Positions 7,597 through 18,897 are shown, counted from the stretch's first letter. The stretch is DNA of 45,169 nt from an uncultured Halomicronema sp. (GCA_937899725.1 CALCCA010000200.1:1-45169), one strand, 5' to 3'. Numbers and translations are program-made. Notes: generated by a model not told the origin, from the sequence alone.

Positions 7597-10125
7597 CTAC
7601 AGGTTCAATCCGGCTTTCGCCTGGTCGTAGTCATCTATCGTGACCGGTAGGGGCTTGACCTTCCAGATGTCTTCGCAGTATTCGCGGATAGAGCGATCGC
7701 TGGAAAACTTACCGGTTCGCGCCGCATTCAAAATCGACATACGAGTCCAGTTATCCTGATCTTGATAGGCCTGGCTGACCCGATCTTGACAGTCGATGTA
7801 GGACTGGTAGTCGGCCAGCAGCAGGAAGGGATCCTGATACATCAGGTTATCCAGCAGCGGCTTGAACAACTCCGTATCGCCGTGAGAGAAGTATCCCGAC
7901 GCGACCAAATCGAGCACCTGCTTCAGAGACTCATTGCTGCTGTAGTAATCGTAGGGGTTGTAGCCTTGGGCTTTGAGGTTCGCGACTTCCTCTGTTTTGA
8001 GACCAAAGAGGAAGAAGTTTTCGGCCCCCACCTCTTCGCGAATCTCGACGTTGGCTCCATCGAGCGTGCCAATGGTCAGTGCCCCATTCATCGAGAATTT
8101 CATGTTGCCGGTGCCGGAAGCCTCTTTGCCCGCTGTCGAAATCTGCTCAGACAGCTCGGCCGCCGGATATACGCGCTGGCCAAAGGTGACGTTGTAGTCA
8201 GGCAAAAAGACCACCTTGAGGCGATCTCGCACATCGGGATCATTGTTGACCACGCTGCCCACTGAAGTGATGAACTTAATCATCAGCTTCGCCATCACGT
8301 AGCCGGGGGCCGCCTTGCCGCCGAAAATAAAGGTGCGCGGCGTGATGTCGATGTTGGGATTCGCCTTGATGCGGTTATAAAGGGTGATGATATGCAGGAC
8401 ATTCAAGTGCTGCCGCTTGTACTCATGAATCCGCTTGACCTGCACATCAAACATTGATTCTGGATTCACCACGATGCCCGTCGCCTGGCGAATGTGAGTG
8501 CCTAGATCACGCTTGATGGAAAGCTTGATCTGCCGCCATTCATGACGGCAGCCGCCATCATCAGCAAACGTTTCTAGGCCCCGCAGGTCGTCCAGATGTT
8601 TGATCCAGTTATTGCCAATTTTGCTCGAGATTAAATTGGCGAGGCGCGGATTGCTCTGCACCATCCAGCGGCGGGGGGTGACGCCGTTCGTTTTGTTATT
8701 GAACTTCTCTGGTGAGAGCAAGTAGAAATCCTTCAGGATGGTAGACTTCACCAGCTCCGTGTGCAGCGCGGCGACCCCGTTGATCGAATAGCTGCCGACA
8801 CAGGCCAAGTTAGCCATGCGCACCGAGCGACTGCCGCTTTCGTCAATCAGCGAGAGGCTGGCGAGATGGTCTTCATTGCCCATAAACCGCAGCCGCACCT
8901 GGTCGAGGAAATGACGGTTGATTTCGTAAACAATTTCCAAATGGCGCGGCAGAATGCGGCCAAACAGATCGACCGACCACTTTTCTAGGGCCTCGGGCAG
9001 CAGCGTGTGGTTCGTAAAGGCAAAGGTTTGGCGAGTAATCTCCCAGGCCGGGTCCCAAGCCATATGATGCTCATCGACGAGCAATCGCATTAGCTCAGCC
9101 ACCCCGACAGCGGGATGAGTGTCATTGAGCTGCACCGCAAACTTTTCGTGGAACGTGTCTAACCGGCGACCGCTGCGCAGGTGAATGCGAATCATGTCTT
9201 GCAGCGCGCAGGAAACGAAGAAGAACTGCTGCATCAGGCGCAACTCTTTGCCCTGTACCTGCTCATCATTGGGGTAGAGTACCTTGCTGATGTTTTCTGA
9301 CACGATTTTTTGGTCGACCGCGCCGTAGTAGTCACCCACGTTAAAAGTCTGAAAATCAAAGGATTCTGGCGCTTCCGACTTCCACAACCGCAGCGTATTC
9401 ACCGTGTTGACCTGATAGCCCGAAATTGGCGTGTCGTAGGGAATGCCTTTAACGATTTGGTCGGGCACCCAGCGGACGCGATATTGGCCCTGGTTGTCGG
9501 TATAGGCTTCGGTGTGACCGCCAAACTTAACGGTGACCGCCATCGACGGGCGGGCAATTTCCCAGGGGTTGCCAAACTGCAGCCACTTGTCGGTGATTTC
9601 GACCTGCCAGCCATCGCGAATCTGCTGGTCAAAAATACCAAATTCGTAGCGGATGCCGTACCCGATCGCCGGGATTTCTAAACTGGAGAGAGAATCCATA
9701 TAGCAGGCGGCTAAGCGGCCCAAGCCGCCGTTGCCTAAGCCGGGTTCTTCTTCCTGGGCGACGAGCTCGTCAAAGTCTAGGCCCGACTCCTCAATGGCTT
9801 GACGCACCTCACTCTGCACGCCCAAGTTGATCAGATTGTTCTCTAGGTGTGGCCCCAGCAAAAATTCCGCCGACAGATAGGAAACGATACGCGTCTCGGG
9901 CTGCAGGTAGTTGCGTCGGGAGTAGAGCCACCGTGGCATCAGTCGATCGCGTACCACAAAGGCGAGCGCGAGATAAAAATCATTTTTAGAGGCCAGTTCG
10001 GGCAGCTTGCCTTGAATGAAATATAGGTGGTCCGCAAAGGCGCGCCGCAGCGTTTCGACACTGAGGCCGGTGCGATCGTCTTCAATCGTAATCGGGCAAT
10101 TCACCAGGGAATCAGCAGTAACCAT
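7597..10125 (-). CDS. glgP: Glycogen phosphorylase
   Basis: An 842-residue protein, full length for the GT35 family. It cleaves alpha-1,4 linkages of glycogen with phosphate, releasing glucose 1-phosphate. The pyridoxal-phosphate attachment region EASGTGNMKFSMNGALTIG is intact (Lys in NMKF), followed by TLDGANVEI. Upstream hallmarks include EEEPGLGNGGLGRLAACYMD, QLNDTHPA and the substrate-site stretch KTNGVTPRRW. The ATG at 10125 follows a GAGGA site at about 10 bases. It lies 103 bases downstream of pgi on the same strand, so cotranscription is plausible, and it ends at a strong terminator. The pairing fits nighttime or fermentative mobilisation of glycogen. Confidence 0.97.
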   Translation of the reverse strand: MVTADSLVNCPITIEDDRTGLSVETLRRAFADHLYFIQGKLPELASKNDFYLALAFVVRDRLMPRWLYSRRNYLQPETRIVSYLSAEFLLGPHLENNLINLGVQSEVRQAIEESGLDFDELVAQEEEPGLGNGGLGRLAACYMDSLSSLEIPAIGYGIRYEFGIFDQQIRDGWQVEITDKWLQFGNPWEIARPSMAVTVKFGGHTEAYTDNQGQYRVRWVPDQIVKGIPYDTPISGYQVNTVNTLRLWKSEAPESFDFQTFNVGDYYGAVDQKIVSENISKVLYPNDEQVQGKELRLMQQFFFVSCALQDMIRIHLRSGRRLDTFHEKFAVQLNDTHPAVGVAELMRLLVDEHHMAWDPAWEITRQTFAFTNHTLLPEALEKWSVDLFGRILPRHLEIVYEINRHFLDQVRLRFMGNEDHLASLSLIDESGSRSVRMANLACVGSYSINGVAALHTELVKSTILKDFYLLSPEKFNNKTNGVTPRRWMVQSNPRLANLISSKIGNNWIKHLDDLRGLETFADDGGCRHEWRQIKLSIKRDLGTHIRQATGIVVNPESMFDVQVKRIHEYKRQHLNVLHIITLYNRIKANPNIDITPRTFIFGGKAAPGYVMAKLMIKFITSVGSVVNNDPDVRDRLKVVFLPDYNVTFGQRVYPAAELSEQISTAGKEASGTGNMKFSMNGALTIGTLDGANVEIREEVGAENFFLFGLKTEEVANLKAQGYNPYDYYSSNESLKQVLDLVASGYFSHGDTELFKPLLDNLMYQDPFLLLADYQSYIDCQDRVSQAYQDQDNWTRMSILNAARTGKFSSDRSIREYCEDIWKVKPLPVTIDDYDQAKAGLNL

Positions 10126-10228
10126 AGAGCAAATCCTCGTCTTGTGAGCAACATCTGGCAGAGGGCGGTGCCTTCAGTTTTGATTGAATTGTGAGATCCA
10201 AGGGCAAAACTTAAGACTCCTGTAATTC

Positions 10229-11812
10229 TTAGCGGGTAGAAATCATCAGACTAGAAGGGCGGCGATAATCGCCCTGCAGGGTAATGCCGCGATCGTTGGC
10301 CGCCAGGTGGCGCAAAATTTTGTACACCGTTTCAATTTGATCGGCTGCCTCCGCCTTGGCGGCCACCGTCGATAAGGGCAGGGGCTCGGTCACGGTTTTT
10401 ACCACCGCCAGCACCCGCCGCTGCAGATCGATGACGGTGGCCGCCGCCTTTTTGCCCGCCTCGACCCCGGGCTGATGGTAAGCGTTGATGTTGACCAGCG
10501 AGGCATACAGCCCCACCGCCCGCTCGTAGAGGGCAATCAACGCCCCGACCGTGCGTGGCGTCACTTCGTTAATCGTCACCGTGATGGATTCTCGCCGGTT
10601 GTCGTACAGGGCCGCGCGGGTGCCCTGTAAAAAGCCGGAGAGAAAGTCACCCGAGGTGGCGTCAGGCTCGACCTCAATCGATTCGCCCTGGCGGTCTTGG
10701 AGCACTTCAATAAAGGTGGCAAAAAAGTTGGGAACCCCTTCTCGCAGCTGCTGTACGTAGGCGTGCTGGTCAGTCGAGCCTTTGTTGCCATAAACGGCGA
10801 TACCCTGGTACACGGGGTTGCCGTCGAGGTCTTTTTCCTTGCCGAGGGATTCCATCACTAGCTGCTGCAGATAGCGCGAAAACAGCAGCAGGCTGTCTTT
10901 ATAGGGCAGCATCACCATGTCTTTTTCGCCCTGGCCATTACCAGCGTAATACCAGGCCAGGGCCAGTAGCGCCGCCGGATTATTTTTCAGCTCTGGCACG
11001 CGAGTCGCCGCGTCCATCTCTTTGGCTCCGGCCAGCATGGCGCGAATATCGATACCCAACAGTGAAGCCGACAGCAGGCCGACGGCTGACATTTCGGAGG
11101 TGCGGCCCCCCACCCAATCAAACATGGGAAATTCCGCCAACCAGCCCTCCATCCGCTCCAGCTCGTCCATTTTGCTGCCGATCATCGTGATGGCCACCGC
11201 ATGGGAGGGAAAATCGAGCCCCAGCTCTTCAAATCGGTGCTTGACTTCCAGCATGCCGTTGCGGGTTTCGGGGGTGCCGCCCGACTTGCTGGTAATGATG
11301 ACCAGCGTGCTCTTGAGGCGATCGCCCAGCTGATCTAACACGTGGTCAATGCCCGCCGGGTCAGTATTGTCTAAAAAGTAGATGTTGAGAGGGGGCGCAA
11401 TCGGCGCTAGGGCCTCTGACACAAACTCCGGGCCGAGGGCCGAGCCGCCAATGCCGACAGAGAGAATATCGGTAAATTTATCGGCCTCTGCCGGTTGAAT
11501 CGTGCCCGCATAGACTTTTTTGACAAATGCTTCAATGTCGTCGAGCACGGTGGTCACTTCTTGGCCTAACCCCTCAGGAGCCAGATCGGGGTCGCGCAGC
11601 CAGTAGTGACCCACCATGCGATTTTCATCAGGGTTAGCGATCCCCCCCTGTTCAAGCGCCGCCATGTCAGTAAAAGCTTGGTCAAACTTCGGCTTGAGGG
11701 TTTCGACAAAGGCCTCGTCAAACCCGATACGGCTGATATCGACGTAAAGCTCAAGGCCCTCGTGGTAATAAAGCCACGCTTCATATTTTTGCCAGAGGTC
11801 AATTGCGTTCAT
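10229..11812 (-). CDS. pgi: Glucose-6-phosphate isomerase
   Basis: A 527-residue cytoplasmic enzyme interconverting glucose 6-phosphate and fructose 6-phosphate. Family features include [14 protein letters not shown], the phosphate-binding loop [13 protein letters not shown], and [14 protein letters not shown]. Catalytic Glu and His lie in the middle and C-terminal part (for example [12 protein letters not shown]). Length fits the cyanobacterial form. The ATG at 11812 gives [13 protein letters not shown]. It is upstream of glgP with a 103-base gap and downstream of xfp with a 511-base gap, all on the minus strand, so it links glycogen breakdown to fructose 6-phosphate, a phosphoketolase substrate. 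Confidence 0.97.
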   Translation of the reverse strand: MNAIDLWQKYEAWLYYHEGLELYVDISRIGFDEAFVETLKPKFDQAFTDMAALEQGGIANPDENRMVGHYWLRDPDLAPEGLGQEVTTVLDDIEAFVKKVYAGTIQPAEADKFTDILSVGIGGSALGPEFVSEALAPIAPPLNIYFLDNTDPAGIDHVLDQLGDRLKSTLVIITSKSGGTPETRNGMLEVKHRFEELGLDFPSHAVAITMIGSKMDELERMEGWLAEFPMFDWVGGRTSEMSAVGLLSASLLGIDIRAMLAGAKEMDAATRVPELKNNPAALLALAWYYAGNGQGEKDMVMLPYKDSLLLFSRYLQQLVMESLGKEKDLDGNPVYQGIAVYGNKGSTDQHAYVQQLREGVPNFFATFIEVLQDRQGESIEVEPDATSGDFLSGFLQGTRAALYDNRRESITVTINEVTPRTVGALIALYERAVGLYASLVNINAYHQPGVEAGKKAAATVIDLQRRVLAVVKTVTEPLPLSTVAAKAEAADQIETVYKILRHLAANDRGITLQGDYRRPSSLMISTR

Positions 11813-12072
11813 TGCGGCAAACCTGCTTGCATGTCAATTAATCTATCGATCGGATTCAGAAACCTCTTGAGCATAGGGGTAGTCAACCGGTGTCGCCTCT
11901 AATCTTTCAATCACCTTTAGAAAGGCGCAGCGGGTAGCGGGCGATCGTGGCCTCGCTCTGGTCTTACAGCCGACGCGCTTTCACCTCAGCTTTTCGCCTT
12001 GATGGCGCAGTCAGCGACCGTGAGCGGGGTCGGGCGCTTGCTTTTCGGTGTTAGTGAATAGGAAGGATGACT

Positions 12073-12141
12073 TGCCCCCCTAGCCCCCCAATTCTAGGGA
12101 GAACCAATTTTTGAAGTCCCCCGGAATTCGGGGCTAGAGGG
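12073..12141. repeat. Imperfect inverted repeat of the CCCCCTAGCCCCC type
   Basis: Left arm about 12075-12094 (CCCTAGCCCCCCAATTC) and right arm about 12122-12141 (GGAATTCGGGGCTAGAGGG) are nearly complementary. This C-rich element resembles dispersed intergenic repeats common in cyanobacterial genomes. It lies in the xfp-pgi gap (11813-12323), in which no gene is evident. Confidence 0.6.
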
Positions 12142-12323
12142 CTAACCCAAATCTAGGGCTTTGACTAATTCATCCCTTGAGCAAGTTACACCGTGGGCGG
12201 GGATCAACCGATCAGCACTCAGCCGCCGCTGGGACATAGCACTGCTATGCCCCAACCTGTGGAGCAGTCACGGTCAACCACCTTCAGAGAGACAGCGCCT
12301 CCGAGGGCTGAGTCCGGCGCTGA

Positions 12324-14744
12324 TTACGAACAGCTGTCGCTGCCCGAATAGGGCCACTTCCAGTTCGTGATCTCCTCAATGTCGGTGCCCTCTTCAAACG
12401 CGTAGGTCAGACATTTAATAATCTGGTTTTTCATGCGTTCTTTAACATGGGCCGCCGCCGAGCCCAGCTTGGGCACCCGGTCGATCACATCAATGACCAG
12501 GTTGAATCGATCCACCTGGTTGCGAATGGCCAGCTCGAGCGGGGTGTTGATATTGCCCTGCTCTTTATAGCCCCGCACGTGAATCCGCTCTTGGTTCTTA
12601 CGGCGATACACCAGCTTGTGAATCAGCCAGGGATAACCGTGGAAGTTGAACATGATGGGCTTATCGGTCGTAAACAGCGAGTTGAAGTCGCGATCGTTCA
12701 ACCCGTGAGGATGCTCAGTCTCCGACACCAGGGTGAAGAGATCGACCACATTGACAAAGCGCACCTTCAGGTAGGGAAACTCTGCTCGCAGAATTGCCGT
12801 TGCCGCCAGCGACTCCATCGTGGGAATGTCGCCACAGCAGGCCATCACCACGTCGGGAATGTCGGGCTCGGTGCCGCAGTCGTCATTGCTGGCCCAATCC
12901 CAAATGCCAATGCCCTTCGTACAGTGCTGCACCGCCTCATCCATCGTCAGATACTGCAGGTGCTTCTGCTTGTCCGACACGATGACGTTGATATAGTCCA
13001 CGCTGCGGAAGCAGTGATCCGCGACGGACAGCAGGCAGTTGGCATCGGGGGGAAAGTAAACCCGCACCACATCGGGACTTTTGTTGGTCACCAAATCCAC
13101 ATAGCCCGGATCTTGGTGGCTAAAGCCGTTGTGGTCTTGCCGCCAGACCAGCGACGACAGGAGGATATTGAGCGAAGAGACCGAGCGCCGCCAGGGCACA
13201 TGGTTCTTACAAATATCGAGCCACTTGGCATGCTGGTTAAACATCGAATCCACCACGTGGACAAACGCCTCGTAGGTGTGGAACAGACCGTGGCGGCCCG
13301 TCAGCAGATAGCCCTCCAGCCAGCCCTGCAAGGTATGCTCACTCAGCATCTCCATAACGCGGCCATCGCGAGCCAACTCGCTGCCGTCTAAGTCTTCGGG
13401 GTACATGTCGGCCATCCAAACTTTTTTGGTGACTTCATACACTGCGCTCAACCGGTTGGAGGCCGTCTCATCTGGCCCCATGAGGCGGAAGTTGTCGAGG
13501 TTATCGCGCATGATGTCGCGCATCAGATAGCCCAGCACCTTGGTATTTTCAAACTCGACGGTGCCGTGCTCCGGAATCTCGATCGCATAGTCGCGAAAGT
13601 TTGGTAGCTTCAGCTCGCGCCGCACCAGGCCCCCGTTGGCTTTGGGGTTGGCGCTCATGCGGCGATCTCCCACCGGCGACAGCTCCTGCAGTTCTGGCAG
13701 CAGCACGCCATTGTCATCGAAGAATTCTTCCGGACGATAGCTCTTCATCCACTCTTCGAGGCGCCGCAAATGCTCAGGATTGCTGTGCATGCCGCCCATC
13801 GGCACCTGGTGTGCTCGCCAAAAGTCTTCCACTTTATGACCATCGACTTCCTGCGGCCCCGTCCAGCCTTTGGGCGTTCTGAGGACGATCAGCGGCCAGC
13901 GCGGGCGTTCCGCATTGCCGCTGTTGCGACATTCTTGCTGAATGGCGCGAATGTCGTTGACGCACAGCTCCATCGTGGCCGCCATCTTCTGGTGCATCTC
14001 AGCTGGGTCGCGACCCTCAACAAAATAAGGCGTGTAGCCATACCCCCGGAAGAGAAACTCCAGCTCTTCGTGGGAGATGCGGGCCAAAATTGTCGGGTTC
14101 GCGATCTTATAGCCGTTGAGGTTGAGCACCGGCAGTACGGCCCCATCCCGAATCGGATTAATGAACTTGTTTGAGTGCCAAGCCGTCGCCAGTGGCCCGG
14201 TTTCCGATTCGCCGTCACCCACCACACAGGTGACGATCAGGTCAGGATTGTCGAGCACCGCCCCATAGGCGTGGGAAACGCTGTAGCCTAACTCGCCCCC
14301 CTCATGAATCGACCCCGGTGTCTCGGGGGTGACGTGGCTGCCAATGTGACCGGGAAAGGAGAACTGCTTGAAAAACTTCTGCATCCCCAGCTCATCGAAG
14401 GTCTTGTCAGGATAAAACTCCGAGTAGGTGCCTTCGAGATACACCGGCCCCAGCACCCCCGGTGCCCCGTGACCAGGCCCCGCCATGAAGATCATGTCGA
14501 GGTCATACTTTTTGATCAGGCGGTTGCAGTGCAGATAGGTAAAGCTTAGAGCCGGAGACGCGCCCCAGTGCCCCAGCAAGCGGTGCTTGACGTGCTCAGG
14601 CTTGAGGGGTTCCTTCAACAAGGGGTTTTCCCTCAGATAAATCATGCCCACGGCCAAATAGTGGCAGGCCCGCCAATAGGCATCGATTTTTCGCAAGTCT
14701 TCATCTGACAAGGGCTTTGTCTGAGGAAAAGACGCAGTTACCAT
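12324..14744 (-). CDS. xfp: Xylulose-5-phosphate/fructose-6-phosphate phosphoketolase
   Basis: About 806 residues. This thiamine-diphosphate enzyme cleaves xylulose 5-phosphate (and often fructose 6-phosphate) with phosphate to acetyl phosphate plus an aldose phosphate. Family hallmarks are [19 protein letters not shown], the ThDP-binding stretch [31 protein letters not shown]-like sequence ([15 protein letters not shown]), [14 protein letters not shown] and a C-terminal NWKWPY. A frame opens at 14780, but the ATG at 14744 ([10 protein letters not shown]) has GGAG 10 bases upstream and matches family N-termini. Six residues (SGSDSCS-like tail) follow the usual end. The gene precedes pgi and glgP on the same strand. 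No ackA or pta is nearby to use the acetyl phosphate. Confidence 0.96.
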   Translation of the reverse strand: MVTASFPQTKPLSDEDLRKIDAYWRACHYLAVGMIYLRENPLLKEPLKPEHVKHRLLGHWGASPALSFTYLHCNRLIKKYDLDMIFMAGPGHGAPGVLGPVYLEGTYSEFYPDKTFDELGMQKFFKQFSFPGHIGSHVTPETPGSIHEGGELGYSVSHAYGAVLDNPDLIVTCVVGDGESETGPLATAWHSNKFINPIRDGAVLPVLNLNGYKIANPTILARISHEELEFLFRGYGYTPYFVEGRDPAEMHQKMAATMELCVNDIRAIQQECRNSGNAERPRWPLIVLRTPKGWTGPQEVDGHKVEDFWRAHQVPMGGMHSNPEHLRRLEEWMKSYRPEEFFDDNGVLLPELQELSPVGDRRMSANPKANGGLVRRELKLPNFRDYAIEIPEHGTVEFENTKVLGYLMRDIMRDNLDNFRLMGPDETASNRLSAVYEVTKKVWMADMYPEDLDGSELARDGRVMEMLSEHTLQGWLEGYLLTGRHGLFHTYEAFVHVVDSMFNQHAKWLDICKNHVPWRRSVSSLNILLSSLVWRQDHNGFSHQDPGYVDLVTNKSPDVVRVYFPPDANCLLSVADHCFRSVDYINVIVSDKQKHLQYLTMDEAVQHCTKGIGIWDWASNDDCGTEPDIPDVVMACCGDIPTMESLAATAILRAEFPYLKVRFVNVVDLFTLVSETEHPHGLNDRDFNSLFTTDKPIMFNFHGYPWLIHKLVYRRKNQERIHVRGYKEQGNINTPLELAIRNQVDRFNLVIDVIDRVPKLGSAAAHVKERMKNQIIKCLTYAFEEGTDIEEITNWKWPYSGSDSCS

Positions 14745-15707
14745 GGTGCTAAAGCTCCAAAAAAATAGCTCTGAAAACAAGGCCTCTCTAAGTGGCCAAG
14801 GTCACGTTCATAAGGTAGACCCTAAACGGATGTATTTAAATTTTGGTTATGGAAGCTACATTTGACCGACAATGTCGGCAATTCATTAATTTTCAGTGAT
14901 TAGAACTTAATTCCAAACCCACAATTTAAACGCTTCAAAAGTTAATAATCACTTAACTATCTGGCACCAAAAGCGAACATTTCTATTCCAATCATTGCTC
15001 ACAGCCTATGCTGGCCTGACGATGCCCTGAGTTCTAGCCCCTCACTCGCTCCTCTCAGAAAACTCAGGTCAGGGACAACCCTCCATTGCTTATGGGGTTT
15101 TTCACTGCAACTCATTTACGAAAATCTATATCCAAGATCAACCTTTCTATTAATCACATATTTTGCAGAATTCCATCTGCTTAGCTTGAATTTAGGTGAA
15201 GGATAATCTCATGCAGACGTTAGGTTGGCCCTAGGAAACAATCAAGGCGGGCATGAAATTTCATCTATCTGCTGAACATGACTTCTCAACATCTGGCAAA
15301 TGTGTTTAAAGCGTTCGACAATAAGTCATCGTCGGCGTATTTCTGTGGTTTGTACCCCCAAATTTTGCACCATCAGTATTCAACTTGCCCTTTGCCCCTC
15401 ACCCTCAGCGCAAGTTGAATGGTAATAGGAGCAATATCGCTGGGCTTGAGTTTTAGAAGAAATTCTCGGGCTCTCACGGCGATCGCACCCCCACCTATCG
15501 TTGCGAGCATCGGTTCCCTGATATGGCAAACGGCAGTTTGATGAGGTTATCCCCGATGGCTGAAATCACCACCGGGTGAGGTTGTTGACTCCGACTTCCG
15601 ACTTCTGCTAGGGGAGCGATACTCTAACCTGCCAGGCTGGCTCTGCTTGTCGGCGATCGCCGCCACGTAGCCATGGCCGCAGTCACCTGAGACGACTTAC
15701 TGACCCG
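14745..15707. other. Non-coding stretch, about 960 bases
   Basis: The part near 14745-14960 is AT-rich and should hold the xfp promoter. A perfect 11-bp inverted repeat (ATTCAACTTGC at 15378-15388, complement at 15410-15420, 21-base loop) is the clearest structure. No convincing ORF, tRNA or transposase was seen. Confidence 0.5.
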
Positions 15708-17255
15708 TCAGTTTTTTTGATAAATCTCTCGAGTCCCCTGCTTGGCCACCAACGTGTATTGCTCCTGGAGATGATGGGCAAATACGCTCCAGACGGCCTC
15801 CTCGTTGCGTAAATACCAGGGAATGCCGCTCTTCTTGACAATAAAATTAGGTTTCAAGGCCAAAATTTTATTCATTTCGGATTGCGGCGTCGGGGCCACA
15901 TCTGACGAGCAAAAAGGCAACAGAGAAGCTCTCACCACATTCGACGGATGGGTGCTGCAAGGCGTGATGGGTGGCTCATTGATCAGCCAGTAGACCAAGT
16001 GATCAGTCATCATATAGACCGATTCATCCGATCGCTTCTTATCCATCAGGTAGGTCGCGGTTCGATAGGACAGGTTGGACTGCAGCAGCCCATAGGGCGA
16101 GTCCATCTTGCTGAACAGGTGCCCATAATCTGAAATCACAGACGACGTCAACGAGAAAAACAGCACCGCAGTCGTGGCCACTGCCCCCAACCTTGGCAGT
16201 CTCAATCTTTGACTGGCCGACTTAAAAGTCGTCAACATGATCACCCAGAGACTGCTCAAAAACGGTACCAACTGAATCAGGTAGTGATTTTGCAGCGATC
16301 CGCCTCGCAAAATTGAGAGCGCGATCGCTGCAAGAAAGAGCAGCGTGACGACGCAGACGTGATCGGGCGCTGACAACGGTGACTTTGATACCCGCACCAG
16401 TAGGTAAATCATGCCCACCAGCGGAATCAGCCATCCCCAAGCATGGGCCAGAGTCAACCAAGACAGGCTCCAATCTGGGACTTGAATATTCACGACTTGA
16501 GCGCTGGCATAACTGACGGGGGCTAAAATTACGGCCCGCCACCACACGTCGATCTTGTCTGCCCAGGCATAGGGAATAATGGTGAGCAAAAAGCAGGTGA
16601 CATGTCCTAAAACATAAGCACTCTGCTGATAAAAAATTACTGCCAAAGGCAGCTTTTGTCGCCCAGCAATCAGGAGTAAAAGAAGACCGCAGCTCAAAGA
16701 AACGTATAAGAGATTGAGTCGAATCAGAGAGGCGATCGCCAGCAGCAAACCGATCCCAAAAGTTTTGGCAATCCCCGGTTTGGAATGGGTCGCCACTCCC
16801 CAAAAAGCCACGCTAATCGGTACCAAGGCCACGATTTCACTCATCGTCGCTTGACCTGAGGGGATTTGCCCCACCATGAAAACAGCCAGCAATCCCGCTA
16901 TTAAGCCTGATTTTTTGCCATAGTGTTCTGCCAAAGTGAGGAAAACCGAGAATGCCATCACGGTGACGCACAACGTCCCGGCAAACCTCACGGCAGTGAT
17001 GCTCTTGCCGAACATCACGATAAAAAGGGAATAGCTAAAAAAGGCGATCGGGGGTTTCAGATCCCAGAATTCACCATAGGGAAGATAGCCATTGAGAATA
17101 GACCCTCCCATCACAATGAAGGTACTCTCATCCCAATTAATGACATCTTTGAAATAATACGGAAACCGCAGAAATAAAGCGAAGGCAAAAAGCAAGAGCA
17201 ATACAATTATGCGATCGTAGGAAGCATATTTCTGGCGCAAAGTTCCCGATTTCAC
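15708..17255 (-). CDS. Membrane glycosyltransferase, GT-C fold (PMT/ArnT family 39-like)
   Basis: A 515-residue polytopic membrane protein. The first membrane segment (IIVLLLLFAFALFLRFPYYF) is followed by the acidic loop motif NWDEST, the usual position of the catalytic Asp in dolichyl- or undecaprenyl-phosphate-sugar transferases. About nine to eleven further hydrophobic segments follow up to residue 380, then a soluble C-terminal domain. It should transfer a sugar from a polyprenyl-phosphate donor to a lipid, glycan or protein on the outer face of the inner membrane. Acceptor unknown. The start is GTG at 17255 (MKSGTLRQKY). No partner gene is adjacent; more than 600 bases of non-coding DNA lie on its upstream side. 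Confidence 0.75.
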   Translation of the reverse strand: MKSGTLRQKYASYDRIIVLLLLFAFALFLRFPYYFKDVINWDESTFIVMGGSILNGYLPYGEFWDLKPPIAFFSYSLFIVMFGKSITAVRFAGTLCVTVMAFSVFLTLAEHYGKKSGLIAGLLAVFMVGQIPSGQATMSEIVALVPISVAFWGVATHSKPGIAKTFGIGLLLAIASLIRLNLLYVSLSCGLLLLLIAGRQKLPLAVIFYQQSAYVLGHVTCFLLTIIPYAWADKIDVWWRAVILAPVSYASAQVVNIQVPDWSLSWLTLAHAWGWLIPLVGMIYLLVRVSKSPLSAPDHVCVVTLLFLAAIALSILRGGSLQNHYLIQLVPFLSSLWVIMLTTFKSASQRLRLPRLGAVATTAVLFFSLTSSVISDYGHLFSKMDSPYGLLQSNLSYRTATYLMDKKRSDESVYMMTDHLVYWLINEPPITPCSTHPSNVVRASLLPFCSSDVAPTPQSEMNKILALKPNFIVKKSGIPWYLRNEEAVWSVFAHHLQEQYTLVAKQGTREIYQKN

Positions 17256-17885
17256 AATGCCAGTCTTTTCATCAAAAGCCTCTAGTTTTATCTAACTGTG
17301 TCCTGAGCCCAGTCGCTAGCGCAGCCTGCCCGTAGGACAGTAGGACATCTCACCTTGCTCAGCCAGCGTCAATTTTAGGATGCTTTTAGCCATTCTTGGT
17401 GAGCGGATGGCCCAGTCAATTTTGGCTACGCCGAGGAGCCCTAAGGCAAGGGAGCCAGATTTGTGGTCTGGTTGCAGAGAACTGGGTATGACGCTTGATG
17501 AAGTGCCGAATCAGGCAAACTGTGAGCAGAAAATAACATCTCTTCAGGCCATCGATTGAAGCTTGTTAGCCCCCGGATTGTTACTGCGATGTCGGGCAGA
17601 CAGGACGTTGAAAAACCTGACCGGCCCGGCCACCAAAACCAGATGTCGTGATCAGCTCAGATTGCGCGCGGTTGCGTCCGCTCCGCCACCTCCGGAGCAT
17701 AGGAGGTGCAAATCAACGTGCCCCCGCAAGGGGGCAAGGTCTGCAGTACCGTGAGTAGCCGCTCTAGCGAGGTCAGACTGGCCCCACTCGGAATCTTGTC
17801 CAACCGGCAGATTTGTGCGTGTACTGGAGGCGATCGCAATCAAACCTCGTCTCAACGTAATTTGGCAGTGAGGTGATGACGGGCG
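17256..17885. other. Non-coding stretch with small hairpins and repeat fragments
   Basis: Contains a fragment of the GCGCAGCCTGCCCGTAGGACAG-type repeat near 17321-17342 (also seen near 20947), and a 7-bp hairpin with a GCAA tetraloop (TGCCCCC 17719-17725, GGGGGCA 17730-17736). Several overlapping short frames at 17650-17855 have no recognisable product and may be decayed coding sequence. Confidence 0.45.
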
Positions 17886-18038
17886 TTAAGAGGCCAGATA
17901 TTTTAAGCGATATCGTTTTAATTCGGCATTGAGCTTGGCACAGGCAGTCAAATATTGACAGTCTTCTTTTTCACGAATCCAATCAACCAGGTCTGAATAG
18001 CTGGCCTGTTGGCGGATTAATACGTGCAATTCATCCAT
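17886..18038 (-). CDS. Small hypothetical protein
   Basis: Starting at the ATG at 18038 this gives about 50 residues (MDELHVLIRQQASYSDLVDW...), predicted mostly helical with charged residues and a Lys/Arg-rich end. The same frame stays open to a GTG at 18122 for 78 residues. No family is recognised and the ribosome binding site is weak. It is isolated between non-coding regions, so it could be a chance ORF. Confidence 0.3.
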   Translation of the reverse strand: MDELHVLIRQQASYSDLVDWIREKEDCQYLTACAKLNAELKRYRLKYLAS

Positions 18039-18122
18039 GCTTTTTCTGCCAATTAAAAATTTTAACGAGGGCAATCTTGGTGCCACTAAACGACTTTTAG
18101 AGACGTCGTTCCAGGTCACCAC

Positions 18123-18480
18123 TCTAACCGATTCTGGGCTCTCTGTAGTGACCTGACCATGATTCTGATCAAGCCAGCCCAGGTCAGGAATTCAGGGGCA
18201 GACCTTTAGCACAAGCGCAGTCTCAGCGCGATCGCTGCCATGATTGTTAGAGTTTCCTTACAGGTATAAACATCGGCTAACAATCCCTGTAGTCTTAATG
18301 GTTAAGGGCCAGAGCAGGTCAGGCCTTTTGTCCTATGCAGGGTTCAATTGAAGAGACTTGGCCACTGATGCCAAAATTTGGGCAAGCCTGTGAACGGCTG
18401 CAATACCTTGCCTGAGATTGCTATCCTAGCGACGACTTTCTTTTAAGTCATTTTTTATTAATTTAACTTTTGTTAGCAAG
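18123..18480. other. Intergenic region, 358 bases
   Basis: AT-rich immediately before the HTH gene (18440-18480), consistent with a promoter. No gene, RNA or strong repeat was found. Confidence 0.4.
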
Positions 18481-18897
18481 ATGCCCCCGAGGCTTCAAAT
18501 CACTCCCGAAGATTGCTCGCCCTTGGGGCGGATGCTCCTTAAGTATCTAGATGCTGAAGGACTCAGTATGAACCGTCTGGCTGATCTATCAGGGGTGGCT
18601 CAGCCCCGGCTCAGAGGCGCTTGCCTAAAAGGCACCTGTCCGACGCCAGAAACCCTGAGAAAATTGGCCCGAGTCATGGGTATGCATCATCTAGAGCTGT
18701 ATACCCTGGCCTATGAAGGACGCTTTGAAACGAGTCCGATTGAAGGCGAACCCTATACCCTCAATACGCTCGTACGAGAACTGTTCGAAACTGCCCGAGA
18801 GATGGGACTAACCGCCCCGAAGTCGGCCCCTTCCAAGTCACAACTCTGCAAAGCCTTGATTGAATTAGGGTTCTTTCCCAATCAAGAGCAGGCTTGA
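18481..18897 (+). CDS. XRE-type helix-turn-helix DNA-binding protein
   Basis: A 138-residue protein. Residues 12-75 form a Cro/C1-type HTH: LLKYLDAEGLSMNRLADLSG then VAQPRLRGACLKGTCPTPET and LRKLARVMGMHHLELY, in the usual five-helix order. The C-terminal part (about 80-138) is helical and may mediate dimerisation. It is likely a transcriptional regulator with an unknown target. The ATG at 18481 has no strong Shine-Dalgarno sequence. No toxin, phage or operon partner is adjacent, so its regulon cannot be inferred. Confidence 0.75.
   Translation: MPPRLQITPEDCSPLGRMLLKYLDAEGLSMNRLADLSGVAQPRLRGACLKGTCPTPETLRKLARVMGMHHLELYTLAYEGRFETSPIEGEPYTLNTLVRELFETAREMGLTAPKSAPSKSQLCKALIELGFFPNQEQA

Noticed and set aside
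12447-13391. 314-residue plus-strand ORF opposite xfp
   Set aside because: It lies wholly antisense to a well-supported phosphoketolase and has no family sequence; a GC-bias shadow.
15696-15722. ACTGAC/GTCAGT with T7 on the plus strand as a terminator
   Set aside because: Only a 6-bp stem with a 2-base loop, and no plus-strand gene upstream to terminate.
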